Shown: piece after piece, positions 16,548 to 24,398 of the stretch
Position numbering within the stretch: the stretch's first letter is position 1
Layout of the letters: each line of letters begins with the position of its first letter
Assembly (NCBI GenBank): GCA_020722095.1
Contig: DYLM01000007.1
Span: 1 to 47,811, forward strand
From: Chloroherpeton thalassium
Lineage (GTDB): Bacteria; Bacteroidota; Ignavibacteria; Kapaibacteriales; UBA2268
Reading direction: 5' to 3'
DNA: 47,811 bases
Translations under genes and position numbers: made by a program
The notes under the pieces: model-generated
Told to the model about the DNA's origin: nothing
Seen by the model: only the letters and a program-made list of their open reading frames with translations
The model's database searches: none

Positions 16548-16814
16548 TTAATAAACTTCATCGTGAGTACCAATATTAAGAAGTATAATGATTTCACTCT
16601 TAATTTCAAAAATAATTCTATAGTAATAATTAATTGATGCAGAATAACAGCAACTTAAACTGCCTTTTAATTTGTGCGTTTTTAAAATTGGATTAAAGGG
16701 ATCAACTTCAATTTGAGTAATTCCAGACTTAAAAAACTCTATCAATTCTGGGTTTTTCTTTAAGAACTTTTCAGATGCCTTAATAAACTTTGGTGTCCAA
16801 ATAAGTTTTCTCAT
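16548..16814 (-). CDS. RelE/YafQ-type mRNA interferase toxin
   Basis: This 88-residue protein looks like a RelE-superfamily ribosome-dependent mRNA nuclease, closest in pattern to the YafQ or RelE/StbE group. Evidence is the KLIWTPKFIKASEKFLKK N-terminus, HKLKGSL, the central NYYYRIIFEI strand and the C-terminal IGTHDEVY, with the usual His and Tyr near the end. It overlaps the upstream antitoxin gene by four bases (ATGA). Size and order are those of a complete type II module. Confidence 0.88.
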   Translation of the reverse strand: MRKLIWTPKFIKASEKFLKKNPELIEFFKSGITQIEVDPFNPILKTHKLKGSLSCCYSASINYYYRIIFEIKSEIIILLNIGTHDEVY

Positions 16815-17014
16815 ATTCCTAAAGATTTGAATAAATCACCAGAATTTCCAATTGTATAGTTTTCTTCTAAGTACTCTTGACGAGATTGCAAAGTCTCAGT
16901 AATCAAACTTTGCCTACTTTTTTCTGCAAATCTTTTATTTGCAATATCAAGAAAAATTTTTTGATTTTCTAATGGTAAATTATCAACAAAATCCAATAAT
17001 TCAGAAAATTCCAT
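16811..17014 (-). CDS. Antitoxin of the RelE/YafQ-type module
   Basis: This 67-residue helical protein (MEFSELLDFVDNLPLENQKI then DIANKRFAEKSRQSL) is the antitoxin of the RelE-type pair by position and four-base overlap. I start it at ATG 17014, which has a GAGAGAGG box, rather than at an upstream ATG (17110). Extending to that ATG would add residues encoded by the header repeat. The C-terminal tail (EENYTIGNSGDLFKSLGI) is a likely toxin-wrapping segment. The family name is unclear. Confidence 0.78.
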   Translation of the reverse strand: MEFSELLDFVDNLPLENQKIFLDIANKRFAEKSRQSLITETLQSRQEYLEENYTIGNSGDLFKSLGI

Positions 17015-17020
17015 TTTAAC

Positions 17021-17079
17021 CTCTCTCATTTTTCCATTCAGACGAATTTTTTTGAATTTATTTTGTGGTGGTGTGGCTG
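17021..17079. repeat. Module-header repeat, copy B
   Basis: The third copy of the header repeat ends within 7 bases of the antitoxin start codon and contributes its ribosome-binding site (CTCTCTC on the plus strand). It runs into the second RHS-core remnant. Confidence 0.9.
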
Positions 17080-17258
17080 TTCCCTGCATATTGCCACGGT
17101 GCCAGCCCAAGATACTTCTCCCACAGCGGATCTATGCTCGTAAACCACTCCCGACAAGTCGGGATTTCCACTTCGTTCCAACTCGTCATATAGTCATATT
17201 TTCGTACACCGTGGTCGGCTAAGTTGCTTTCCAAATATAGTTTCATTGTTAATAGCAC
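17058..17258 (-). pseudogene. RHS/YD-repeat core 3'-end remnant, copy 2
   Basis: A 66-codon frame ends YDYMTSWNEVEIPTCREWFT, then SIDPLWEKYLGLAPWQYAGN and SHTTTK. It is about as long as copy 1 plus an upstream stretch LYLESNLADHG. The DPLWEKY...YAGN pattern marks the end of an RHS core. It starts with ATG but has no RHS body or toxin tip, so I treat it as a degenerate fragment. Confidence 0.65.
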
Positions 17259-17266
17259 AATATAAA

Positions 17267-17509
17267 TTAATGTACAGGTTCGCTATCAATATATAATGTG
17301 TCTGGGCATATATCCTGACCGTTGGGCCACGATATTGTTCCATTCTCTACCTTTACTTTTTTAAAATAATGCAAATCTTTTAACTCTTTAAATATTCCAA
17401 AGTCTAACAATGGAGTAAAATTATATATTCTGTGTTCTCCATTCTTAAATTCAAGGAATACTCTATAATCTTCTATAGGTTCTACTTTTATTACTCTGGG
17501 ATTCATCAT
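17267..17509 (-). CDS. DUF2442 protein, module 2
   Basis: This 80-residue DUF2442 protein (EFKNGEHRIYNFTPLLDF, FKELKDLHYFKKVKV, then GTISWPNGQDICPDTLY) is the second member of the upstream DUF4160 pair. The gap to that gene is 4 bases. Residues around the WPNGxDICPDTLY signature are closer to the family consensus than in module 1. The role within the pair is not known. Confidence 0.9.
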   Translation of the reverse strand: MMNPRVIKVEPIEDYRVFLEFKNGEHRIYNFTPLLDFGIFKELKDLHYFKKVKVENGTISWPNGQDICPDTLYIDSEPVH

Positions 17510-17513
17510 AGCC

Positions 17514-17783
17514 TCATTTTAAGGGATCAATACTATAAATATTTTGACCTGAAACAGCAAGAGACCAATTAGCGATTAATTCGTCACGATGCAATTCAAT
17601 CCATGCTTGTACTAAGCGGAGTTTGTTGTTTGGCAATTTGCCATCAAGAACATCGCCACTTTGAATATCAAAAACCGCCTCAAGATCTTGATAGTTTACA
17701 TGAATATGTGGTTTTTTATGTTGTTTATTATCATTATAATACATTGAGACTATAATTCCATAAAACATTGAGATAATTGGCAT
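17514..17783 (-). CDS. DUF4160 protein, module 2
   Basis: This 89-residue DUF4160 protein starts MPIISMFYGIIVSMYYNDN, followed by KKPHIHVNYQDLEAVFDIQ and GDVLDGKLPNNKLRLVQAW. The PHIHV segment corresponds to PHFHA in module 1. The start codon is preceded by the GAGAGAGGGAAAG sequence that ends header repeat A. It pairs with the following DUF2442 gene. Confidence 0.92.
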   Translation of the reverse strand: MPIISMFYGIIVSMYYNDNKQHKKPHIHVNYQDLEAVFDIQSGDVLDGKLPNNKLRLVQAWIELHRDELIANWSLAVSGQNIYSIDPLK

Positions 17784-17790
17784 TCTTTCC

Positions 17791-17850
17791 CTCTCTCATT
17801 TTTCCTTTTCAGACGAATTTTTTTGAATTTATTTTGTGGTGGTGTGGCTG
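17791..17850. repeat. Module-header repeat, copy A
   Basis: The fourth header repeat lies between the coiled-coil nuclease-like gene and DUF4160 module 2. Just upstream (minus sense), a short stretch can be read DLESNLNSHTTTK. It shares LESNL and HTTTK with RHS remnant 2, so this copy looks like an RHS remnant with an internal deletion. Confidence 0.9.
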
Positions 17851-17884
17851 TTCAAATTGCTTTCTAAGTCCTGTTCCTTGCCGA

Positions 17885-18499
17885 TTACCATAGCTTCGGT
17901 TGGAATGATTCTCGATTGATTATTCTGGCACTTTCATTGGTGGCTTTGATTACAAATAATCCATTTCTTGCAGCATATCTGTGTGCTTCTCCTTCAACAG
18001 AAATATATGCTACTGCCCCAATAATCTCATTTGTTGAAAAAACAGGAAAAACTTCTTTGAATACATTTAATTTTGAAAGAAATCTTTTAACATCATCAAT
18101 ACTTAATGTTGTTTTTACTTCTACTGCCACGACCTGCTGTCCATTTTTTGCAATTATATCAATTTCGTATTGTTTATTTTGTAAGCTGCCTTTTGCCCGT
18201 AGAAAAGTTTGATGCACATCAATTCCTTTTTCATTTAATATGTTGATTAAGGTTCCATCAACCAAAGCCTCGACAAACTTTCCCCAACGTGTTTCAATTT
18301 CACTCAACTTTTTCATCAGTTTTTGGAATTCTTTTCTTGTTTCTAACGAAGATTTAGCAAGAATTTCTTTAGTTTCTTGCAGTTTTTTATCTGATTCTTG
18401 AAATTGCTGTCGTGTTTCTTGAAACTTCTTATCTGTTTCTTGAAACATTAACCATACTTTCTCGAAATCAAGTTTTTCTGTATTTCTTTCTGTTGCCAT
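17885..18499 (-). CDS. Coiled-coil PD-(D/E)XK nuclease-like protein (DUF3782-like)
   Basis: This 204-residue protein has an N-terminal coiled coil (about 15-70) made of repeated FQETxKK/FQESDKK units. A nuclease-like domain follows, with Asp114 in YEIDIIAKNG and Glu127-Val-Lys129 in VVAVEVKTTL. This is the PD-(D/E)XK arrangement of DUF3782-type proteins, which are common in cyanobacteria and FCB genomes. They often have no known partner. It is preceded by a normal AT-rich promoter region rather than a header repeat and is the outermost gene of the array. DNA-cleavage activity is inference. Confidence 0.8.
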   Translation of the reverse strand: MATERNTEKLDFEKVWLMFQETDKKFQETRQQFQESDKKLQETKEILAKSSLETRKEFQKLMKKLSEIETRWGKFVEALVDGTLINILNEKGIDVHQTFLRAKGSLQNKQYEIDIIAKNGQQVVAVEVKTTLSIDDVKRFLSKLNVFKEVFPVFSTNEIIGAVAYISVEGEAHRYAARNGLFVIKATNESARIINRESFQPKLW

Positions 18500-18643
18500 T
18501 TTATACTCAAATATACTTTGATATTTACGTAAACACTAAATTACAAAAATTATTGTAAAGATATGGAAACTTATTGAAGCGTATTGATACTCGTAAATTG
18601 CAATATCTAATAATTCTTATAGAATTTTGTTTATAAAAAAAAA

Positions 18644-18670
18644 TGGGCTTTACCTTTTAAGCTAAGCCCA
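18644..18670 (-). terminator. Rho-independent terminator after FKBP gene
   Basis: The inverted repeat TGGGCTT (18644-18650) / AAGCCCA (18664-18670) lies about 30 bases past the FKBP stop. On the minus strand a T-rich tract follows. Confidence 0.75.
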
Positions 18671-18701
18671 TTAATAAAAATTTATCTAAATGATTACGAT
18701 A

Positions 18702-19505
18702 TTATCTTGGTTGACCTTGTTGTGGAGGTGGTTGCATCTGCATACCTTGGGGCATTTCAATTTTCTTGGAATCAATTAATTCCAATTCAAAAATAATTGG
18801 TGCATTTGGAGGAATAGGTCCGCTACCTTTATCGCCAAATGCTAAATTTGCTGGAAATACGAACTTATACTTTCCACCAACTTTCATCAAGCGAGCTGCT
18901 TCTTCCCAACCTGGAAAAAGTCCACGAACTGGGAATTGTACAGGATTATTTTTAGCCATCGAATCAAAAACTTCACCATTTGTAAATGAAGCAACAAATT
19001 TTAAAGTAAGAACATCATCAACATTTGGAGTTGCACCACTGCCAGCCTTTATTACTTGATACATCAGACCAGATTTAGTTGTTTTCACGCCTGGTTTAAC
19101 TTTGAAATCCTCAAAGAATTTATTTGCTGTTGCAGCAAGTTCTTTTGATTTTGCTTCTCTTTCCTTCATTGCTTTTTCTTCGTTTTGCATTTGACGCATC
19201 TGAGCTTGTTCTTGTAATTTAGCCATTACTTTTTGAATTGCTGAATCTGGAAGTGCAATATTTGTACTATCCATAGCATCTTTATAGCCTTTTTCGTAAT
19301 ATGCAAAATTGAGTTTAAGCGAGTCGCGGCGAGCATAACCGCCCAATTGCAATCCAAGAGCATAACTCAATGAATCTTCGAAAGTAGAAAATTTTGCTTT
19401 TCCCGAACCGTCTTGTGGAACTGAATCCTTGGAATCACATCCAAAAATAAGTAAACTTGCAAATGCAGAAAGAGCAATAATTTGTAAGAGTGTTTTGAAT
19501 TTCAT
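18702..19505 (-). CDS. FKBP-type peptidyl-prolyl isomerase lipoprotein
   Basis: This 267-residue lipoprotein has a signal peptide with lipobox LIFGC (Cys23). An N-terminal helical dimerisation domain of the FkpA/Mip kind spans about 40-140 and includes a Gln/Met/Glu-rich helix. An FKBP domain (about 145-250) carries GEVFDS, FPGWEEA and AFGDKGSGPIPPNAPIIFELEL. It would catalyse proline isomerisation and assist folding of periplasmic or outer-membrane proteins. The proline- and glutamine-rich tail is unstructured. It is a single gene with its own terminator. Confidence 0.93.
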   Translation of the reverse strand: MKFKTLLQIIALSAFASLLIFGCDSKDSVPQDGSGKAKFSTFEDSLSYALGLQLGGYARRDSLKLNFAYYEKGYKDAMDSTNIALPDSAIQKVMAKLQEQAQMRQMQNEEKAMKEREAKSKELAATANKFFEDFKVKPGVKTTKSGLMYQVIKAGSGATPNVDDVLTLKFVASFTNGEVFDSMAKNNPVQFPVRGLFPGWEEAARLMKVGGKYKFVFPANLAFGDKGSGPIPPNAPIIFELELIDSKKIEMPQGMQMQPPPQQGQPR

Positions 19506-19783
19506 ATAAATCCTAAATTAAAAAATTACAATTTACAAAATTACAATTCTTTTTAGGAAATCAAATAAATTTATCGTAATTATTAAATAAATATATTCAA
19601 AAAATATTAAAATTTTAGAAAAACAAAGAAAATTTGCTAAAAAAAGTAATTTTTTAAAAAAAATTGTTCAATATTGAACAAAAATTTGCCAAAATTCATT
19701 TTTTTTTCTTAATTTAATATATTAGATTTAATGTAATTTAACAATTTATTTTATGATTGTTTCATAAAAAAATGTGAGGAAAA

Positions 19784-21214
19784 GTGGCAAAAAATTACAC
19801 AATAGTGATTATCGAGGACGATCCTTTAGTTAATGAATCTGTTCAGAATGTACTATTAAGCAAATATACACGAGTAGAAGCATTTACCGACCCCAATGAA
19901 GGCATTAATCAGTTACACAAGATTGCACCAGACTTGCTTGTTTTAGATATTTTTTTAGGTTATGCCAATGGTTTGGATATTTTAGAACAATTGCGAAAAC
20001 AAGGCTACACTATGCCCGTTGTGATTATGACTGCATTTTCTGATATTAAGATGGCAGTTAGAGCAATGAAACTCGGCGCCGAAGATTTTATTGTAAAACC
20101 ATTGGACTTAGACCAATTAGAAGTAACTGTTGAAAGAGCATTAAGGAATTACGAATTAAAAAGAAAAGTAGATTTATTAAGCGAACAAATAAAAAAAGAA
20201 CAACCAGACGAAATAATTGGTAATAGCATTGGAATACGAAAAGCATTAGAATTAGGAAAATTAGTCGGTAAAACAGACGATACAACTGTGTTGATATACG
20301 GCGAGACAGGCACTGGTAAGGAATTGATGGCAAAATATATCCACGATAATTCACCAAGAAGTAATGGACCATTTGTAAGTGTTAACTGCGGTGCAATTCC
20401 CCGCGAGCTTGCCGAAAATGAATTCTTCGGATACGAAAAAGGTGCATTTACAGGAGCTACCGAAAAGATGCGACCCGGAAAATTTGAACAGGCACAGCAC
20501 GGAACAATTTTACTTGATGAAATAAGCGAATTAAGTATGGATTTGCAAGTAAAACTTTTACGTGTACTTCAGGAAAGAAGATTCTATAGATTGGGCGGAA
20601 CTAAGGAAATATCGGTTGATGTCCGAGTAGTTGCCTCTACTAATAAAGAATTGGAAGCATTGGTTGAAGAAGGAAAATTTAGAGAAGATTTGTACTATCG
20701 TTTGAATGTTGCAAAAATCGTTCTTCCTCCATTGCGTGATAGAGGCGAAGATATATTGCAAATTGCAACTGCATTTGTAAATGAATTCAACAAAAAATTT
20801 GGCAAAAATACAAAAGGATTTGATAATGATGCCACCTCTATTTTGCTAAATTATCATTGGAAAGGAAATATTCGCGAATTACGAAATGCAATAGAAAGAA
20901 TAGTTTTAATGGAAAATAAAGAATTAATTGATGCCGAAGCTTTATCATTTTTACGCGGCCTTAGCTCGCTGAATACAAATAAAACAGCAAGTTCAGAGGC
21001 AATGATTGTTCCACCTCCAGGCAAGCATTTTCTAAAAGTGTCTGCCACTGGAGCAAGCTATAATGAAGTTAGCAAAGATTTGATAGAGCAAGTTCTGAAG
21101 ATTGTTAAAGGCAATCAAATCAAAGCAGCAAAAATTTTAGGAATTTCCCGAGCGAAGTTAAGATATAGAATAGAACAATTAGCAATTAATCCCACAAGCA
21201 AGGGATTTGAATAA
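19784..21214 (+). CDS. Sigma-54-dependent NtrC-family response regulator
   Basis: This 476-residue activator has a receiver domain (1-120; phospho-acceptor Asp55 in LLVLDIFLG, Lys in IVKPL). The AAA+ domain has Walker A GETGTGKE, the sigma-54 contact GAFTGA and LLDEISEL. The C-terminal Fis-type helix-turn-helix is GNQIKAAKILGISRAKLRYR. It should activate sigma-54 promoters after phosphorylation. It starts at GTG (19784) with a GAGGA box. The gene opens a same-strand run with the HEAT-repeat and chemotaxis genes, but the ~100 bp gap leaves co-transcription open. No cognate histidine kinase is adjacent. Confidence 0.95.
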   Translation: MAKNYTIVIIEDDPLVNESVQNVLLSKYTRVEAFTDPNEGINQLHKIAPDLLVLDIFLGYANGLDILEQLRKQGYTMPVVIMTAFSDIKMAVRAMKLGAEDFIVKPLDLDQLEVTVERALRNYELKRKVDLLSEQIKKEQPDEIIGNSIGIRKALELGKLVGKTDDTTVLIYGETGTGKELMAKYIHDNSPRSNGPFVSVNCGAIPRELAENEFFGYEKGAFTGATEKMRPGKFEQAQHGTILLDEISELSMDLQVKLLRVLQERRFYRLGGTKEISVDVRVVASTNKELEALVEEGKFREDLYYRLNVAKIVLPPLRDRGEDILQIATAFVNEFNKKFGKNTKGFDNDATSILLNYHWKGNIRELRNAIERIVLMENKELIDAEALSFLRGLSSLNTNKTASSEAMIVPPPGKHFLKVSATGASYNEVSKDLIEQVLKIVKGNQIKAAKILGISRAKLRYRIEQLAINPTSKGFE

Positions 21215-21314
21215 AATTTTTGAATTATACTCATTTTTTTTAAATTTTTTTTTAATTTGCAAAAATATATTTTTGATTTTATAGACAAAAAATTTAGATA
21301 ACATTAAAAGTAAA

Positions 21315-22634
21315 ATGGAATTGAAAGAATACATTAAAGTAATCAGAGAAAGTTTGGTAGCAGCCGACCGAAGAATTGCAGTAGAAGAGATTTTACGTAA
21401 TCCAGAACTCTTTGATGGAGAAGTAGTTACAACATTATGCGATTGCATCGCAGACATTGATTATGGAGTTAGGGATATTGCTGGAAGTGGATTGATGCAA
21501 ATCGATGAAGTCTGGAAAGATTTAGTTTGTGAAAATTTAGCAAAGTATTCTACGAGTAGTGATATTGAAGTTAGAAATATGGCTTCGGACATACTTCTAA
21601 AGATAAAACCCGATAATATTTCGCCTTTAATAGACCTGTTTTTAGATAGCAATCACGATAATGTTAAATTTGCAATGGATATCGCTGGGCAAATTGCTAA
21701 TGCAGATTATATCGATTTGTTTTTAGATCATATTCAACATTATGATTCAAATGTGAGATGCTCTGTTGTGGAGGCAGTTGGAAATATTTTTGCCAATTTC
21801 CCCGAAAATAATTACGACAAAGGCGAAATCATAAAAGTGTTCGAAGAAGCATATTGGTCTGACGAGGATCTAAAACCATTTATAATTGAAGCCTTAGGTA
21901 AAATTGGTGGCGAAGAAGTTCAAGATTTCTTGATAAATCTTATTAATAATGAACCCAATTTCTTCTTGCGAGTTGCATCAGTAGATGCTTTGGCAATTTG
22001 CAGTGATAATATCGGTGTTTGCTATACATTATTGGATTTATTACCAACGGTAAATGATGAATTGAAAATATTATTCCTCAAAACAATTTACGCAATAGCA
22101 TTTAGATTAGGAGTAAATATTGAACTACCTGACAAATTTAGGTATGTAGCTCAACTTGCACTTTTGGATAATAATCCCGATAGTTATGGTGCAGGACTTG
22201 TAGCACTTGGCAATTCCTATACCAAAGAGGATGTTCCCTATTTATTGAAAATTATTTTGAGAAATGATCCTGAAATCCAGAAGTTTATGATTCACAATTT
22301 AATGAATTTTTCCGAACCAATAGTTATCGAAGAGTTTATTAAAGCATTTTTCAATAAGTTTGATCTGACCGATTCGGAAAATTTAGACTTCTTAAGCTTT
22401 GTTGTTGCCGAAGCACCTTATTCTCCCGAAAGGAATTTAATTTCGTTAGTAAAGAGTTTGATAAAAAATACAATAAACAATCAACCAGTTTATTGGGAAT
22501 CGATAATATCAACTTGTATGGATATTTCAAAAGAATTGACGATAAAAGAATTACAAAAAATGAAAAGTATTTCTGATGCAAGCGACGAAGAATTTTTAAA
22601 TGAATTATTAACAAGATTTGAGATTAACTTATAA
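21315..22634 (+). CDS. HEAT-repeat protein in chemosensory operon
   Basis: This 439-residue alpha-solenoid consists of repeated helix pairs of ~30-38 residues with HEAT-like spacing, e.g. DIDYGVRDIAGSGLMQI, SDIEVRNMASDILLKI, DSNVRCSVVEAVGNI and PNFFLRVASVDALAIC. No enzyme motif or signal peptide was seen. HEAT/PBS-lyase repeat proteins typically act as protein-binding scaffolds. Its place 22 bases before cheR suggests a scaffold or adaptor for this chemosensory system. That role is inferred from position alone. Confidence 0.85.
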   Translation: MELKEYIKVIRESLVAADRRIAVEEILRNPELFDGEVVTTLCDCIADIDYGVRDIAGSGLMQIDEVWKDLVCENLAKYSTSSDIEVRNMASDILLKIKPDNISPLIDLFLDSNHDNVKFAMDIAGQIANADYIDLFLDHIQHYDSNVRCSVVEAVGNIFANFPENNYDKGEIIKVFEEAYWSDEDLKPFIIEALGKIGGEEVQDFLINLINNEPNFFLRVASVDALAICSDNIGVCYTLLDLLPTVNDELKILFLKTIYAIAFRLGVNIELPDKFRYVAQLALLDNNPDSYGAGLVALGNSYTKEDVPYLLKIILRNDPEIQKFMIHNLMNFSEPIVIEEFIKAFFNKFDLTDSENLDFLSFVVAEAPYSPERNLISLVKSLIKNTINNQPVYWESIISTCMDISKELTIKELQKMKSISDASDEEFLNELLTRFEINL

Positions 22635-22656
22635 CTGAAACAGAAAAGTAAGCATT

Positions 22657-23568
22657 ATGGCAAATGGATTATTCAAGTTTGGTGCTCAGCAGCCAGAACC
22701 AACGCGAACGAAGAGCGGTGATTTTGGTTTAGAGGAAAACCAATTTACAATTTCTGATAGTACTTTCAATACTTTTAGGGATTTTATATACACAAAAAGT
22801 GGTATCTTTTTTAATGAATCAAAAAAATATTTATTCGAAAGTCGTCTTGAAAAAAGGATTAAGGCAATCGGTGTAAAATCATTCGAAGAATATTTTACTT
22901 ATGTACAAAACCCGAATAATGTTCAAGAGCTGCATCAATTATACGATGCGATAACTATCAACGAAACTTATTTTTTTAGAGCACCGCAACAATTTGAAGC
23001 TGTCGAAAAAATAATTGTTCCCGAGTTAGTAAATAATCGAGCTGGAAAATCCAACTTTGTCCGCTTTTGGAGTGCGGCATCTTCAACTGGCGAGGAGGCT
23101 TACACCCTTGCTCTATTAATTAATGAATACTTAAAGCCAAAATATCCACATATAACATTTCAGATTTTGGCAAGCGATATCAACACAGCTGTGATTGAAA
23201 CTGCCAAGAAAGGTATATACAAGGAATATGCTGTTAGAAATATTCCTCCTAATTTATTAAACAAATATTTCAAAACCAATGGAATGTCTTATGAATTAAA
23301 TCCCGATATTCGCAAGATGGTAAGATTTGCCAATATTAATTTATATGACGAAAGAGCCGTTAAAACAATAACGGGTGTAGATGTGATCTTTTGTGCCAAT
23401 GTATTGATTTATTTTGATATACCATCTAAGCAAAAAGTAGTTCAGCATTTATATGATGTTCTAAATCCAGAAGGATATTTGTTTATTGGATACTCCGAAT
23501 CTTTACACGGAATATCAAAAGCATTTTCTTTAATTCATCTGCCAAAAGCATTGGCTTATAAAAAATAA
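22657..23568 (+). CDS. cheR: CheR-type chemoreceptor methyltransferase (operon 1)
   Basis: This 303-residue SAM-dependent methyltransferase of the CheR family would methylate receptor glutamates. The N-terminal helical domain spans about 30-100 and the catalytic domain follows, with FWSAASSTGEEAYTLA as SAM-binding motif and VIFCANVLIYFD. Compared with the second CheR in this window (WSAGCSTGEEPYT, FCRNVMIYFD), the Arg of the RNV motif is Ala and the GCSTGEEPY motif is changed. The protein may be specialised. An N-terminal ~30-residue extension (FKFGAQQPEP) is disordered. It lies 11 bases before the first cheY. Confidence 0.93.
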   Translation: MANGLFKFGAQQPEPTRTKSGDFGLEENQFTISDSTFNTFRDFIYTKSGIFFNESKKYLFESRLEKRIKAIGVKSFEEYFTYVQNPNNVQELHQLYDAITINETYFFRAPQQFEAVEKIIVPELVNNRAGKSNFVRFWSAASSTGEEAYTLALLINEYLKPKYPHITFQILASDINTAVIETAKKGIYKEYAVRNIPPNLLNKYFKTNGMSYELNPDIRKMVRFANINLYDERAVKTITGVDVIFCANVLIYFDIPSKQKVVQHLYDVLNPEGYLFIGYSESLHGISKAFSLIHLPKALAYKK

Positions 23569-23579
23569 TGAGGTGAAAA

Positions 23580-23945
23580 GTGTCAAGAACAATTTTAATA
23601 GCAGAAGATTCAGCATCAATTAGAAAATTCATAACAATAGCTTTAAAAATGGCTGGATACAACGTAATCGATGCGGTTGATGGGATGGATGCTTTAGAAA
23701 AAATGAGCGGACAAGAGATTGACTTAGTCGTAACCGATTTGAATATGCCAAATATCGATGGCTATAAATTAATCAGAACTATCAGGGAAAATCCCAAAAA
23801 TTCTGAATTACCAATAATTATATTAACATCATTGAATACTGAAAGAGATATAAGAGAAGCAATGGACGCTGGAGCTAATTCATATCTAATAAAACCCTTC
23901 AATGATAAAAAAATATTATATGAGATTTCTAAATATCTTAACTAA
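23580..23945 (+). CDS. cheY: CheY-like single-domain response regulator A
   Basis: This 121-residue receiver has acidic pair Glu9-Asp10, phospho-acceptor Asp53 (VVTDLNMPNIDG), Thr in ILTSLN and Lys in LIKPF. It has no output domain, so it should act by protein contact, as a CheY or phosphate sink. It starts at GTG 23580 with an AGGTGA box. The next receiver gene starts 60 bases on. The two differ enough (D-L-N-M-P versus D-W-N-M-P) to suggest different jobs. Confidence 0.92.
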   Translation: MSRTILIAEDSASIRKFITIALKMAGYNVIDAVDGMDALEKMSGQEIDLVVTDLNMPNIDGYKLIRTIRENPKNSELPIIILTSLNTERDIREAMDAGANSYLIKPFNDKKILYEISKYLN

Positions 23946-24005
23946 TTGGACGAAAAGAGCAATAAATAATAAAAATAAACTGAAAATAAAAAAAGGAAAA
24001 AATAT

Positions 24006-24380
24006 ATGAAATTCTTAGTAGTAGATGATTCACCAACTATGCGTAGAATTGTTATTAACGCATTAAAAACATTTGGACATACTGAATTTGTTGAAGCAGG
24101 TGACGGACAAGAAGCATTAACCAAATTAGGCGGGGAAACTGTTGAATTTGTTATTACCGACTGGAATATGCCCGTTATGAATGGATTAGAATTAACCAAA
24201 GCAATCCGTTCTACTGCCAGCATCGCCCATCTACCGATACTTATGGTTACTACTCGTGGTTTAAAACAAGATATCATCGAAGCATTAAAAGCTAAAGTAA
24301 ATAATTATGTTGTAAAACCATTTACTCCGCAAGTTCTGAAAGAAAAAATCGATGCTGTTCTAAATACCGTTAAAGCATAA
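24006..24380 (+). CDS. cheY: CheY-like single-domain response regulator B
   Basis: This 124-residue receiver is closest in pattern to canonical CheY: FLVVDDSPTMRRIVINAL N-terminus, Asp52 in VITDWNMPVMNG, MVTTRG and the YVVKPFTP segment. The DWNMPxMNG stretch is that of flagellar-type CheY. It is followed 18 bases later by the CheZ-like phosphatase gene, an expected partner. It is the likely main CheA1 target. Confidence 0.95.
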   Translation: MKFLVVDDSPTMRRIVINALKTFGHTEFVEAGDGQEALTKLGGETVEFVITDWNMPVMNGLELTKAIRSTASIAHLPILMVTTRGLKQDIIEALKAKVNNYVVKPFTPQVLKEKIDAVLNTVKA

Positions 24381-24398
24381 TTATTGCAAGGAGTTAAA

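Noticed and set aside
16302-16637. Plus-strand 111-codon frame across the RHS/repeat region
   Set aside because: It spans a header repeat, an RHS remnant and the end of the RelE-type toxin on the other strand, with no ribosome-binding site or known motif. It looks like a shadow frame.
15676-17850. CRISPR array
   Set aside because: The four repeats are 200-700 bp apart, with genes between them and unequal spacing; no cas gene is present.
24384-24398. Upstream TTG start for the CheZ-like gene
   Set aside because: The TTG overlaps the AAGGAG ribosome-binding site of the ATG at 24399, which is the better start.
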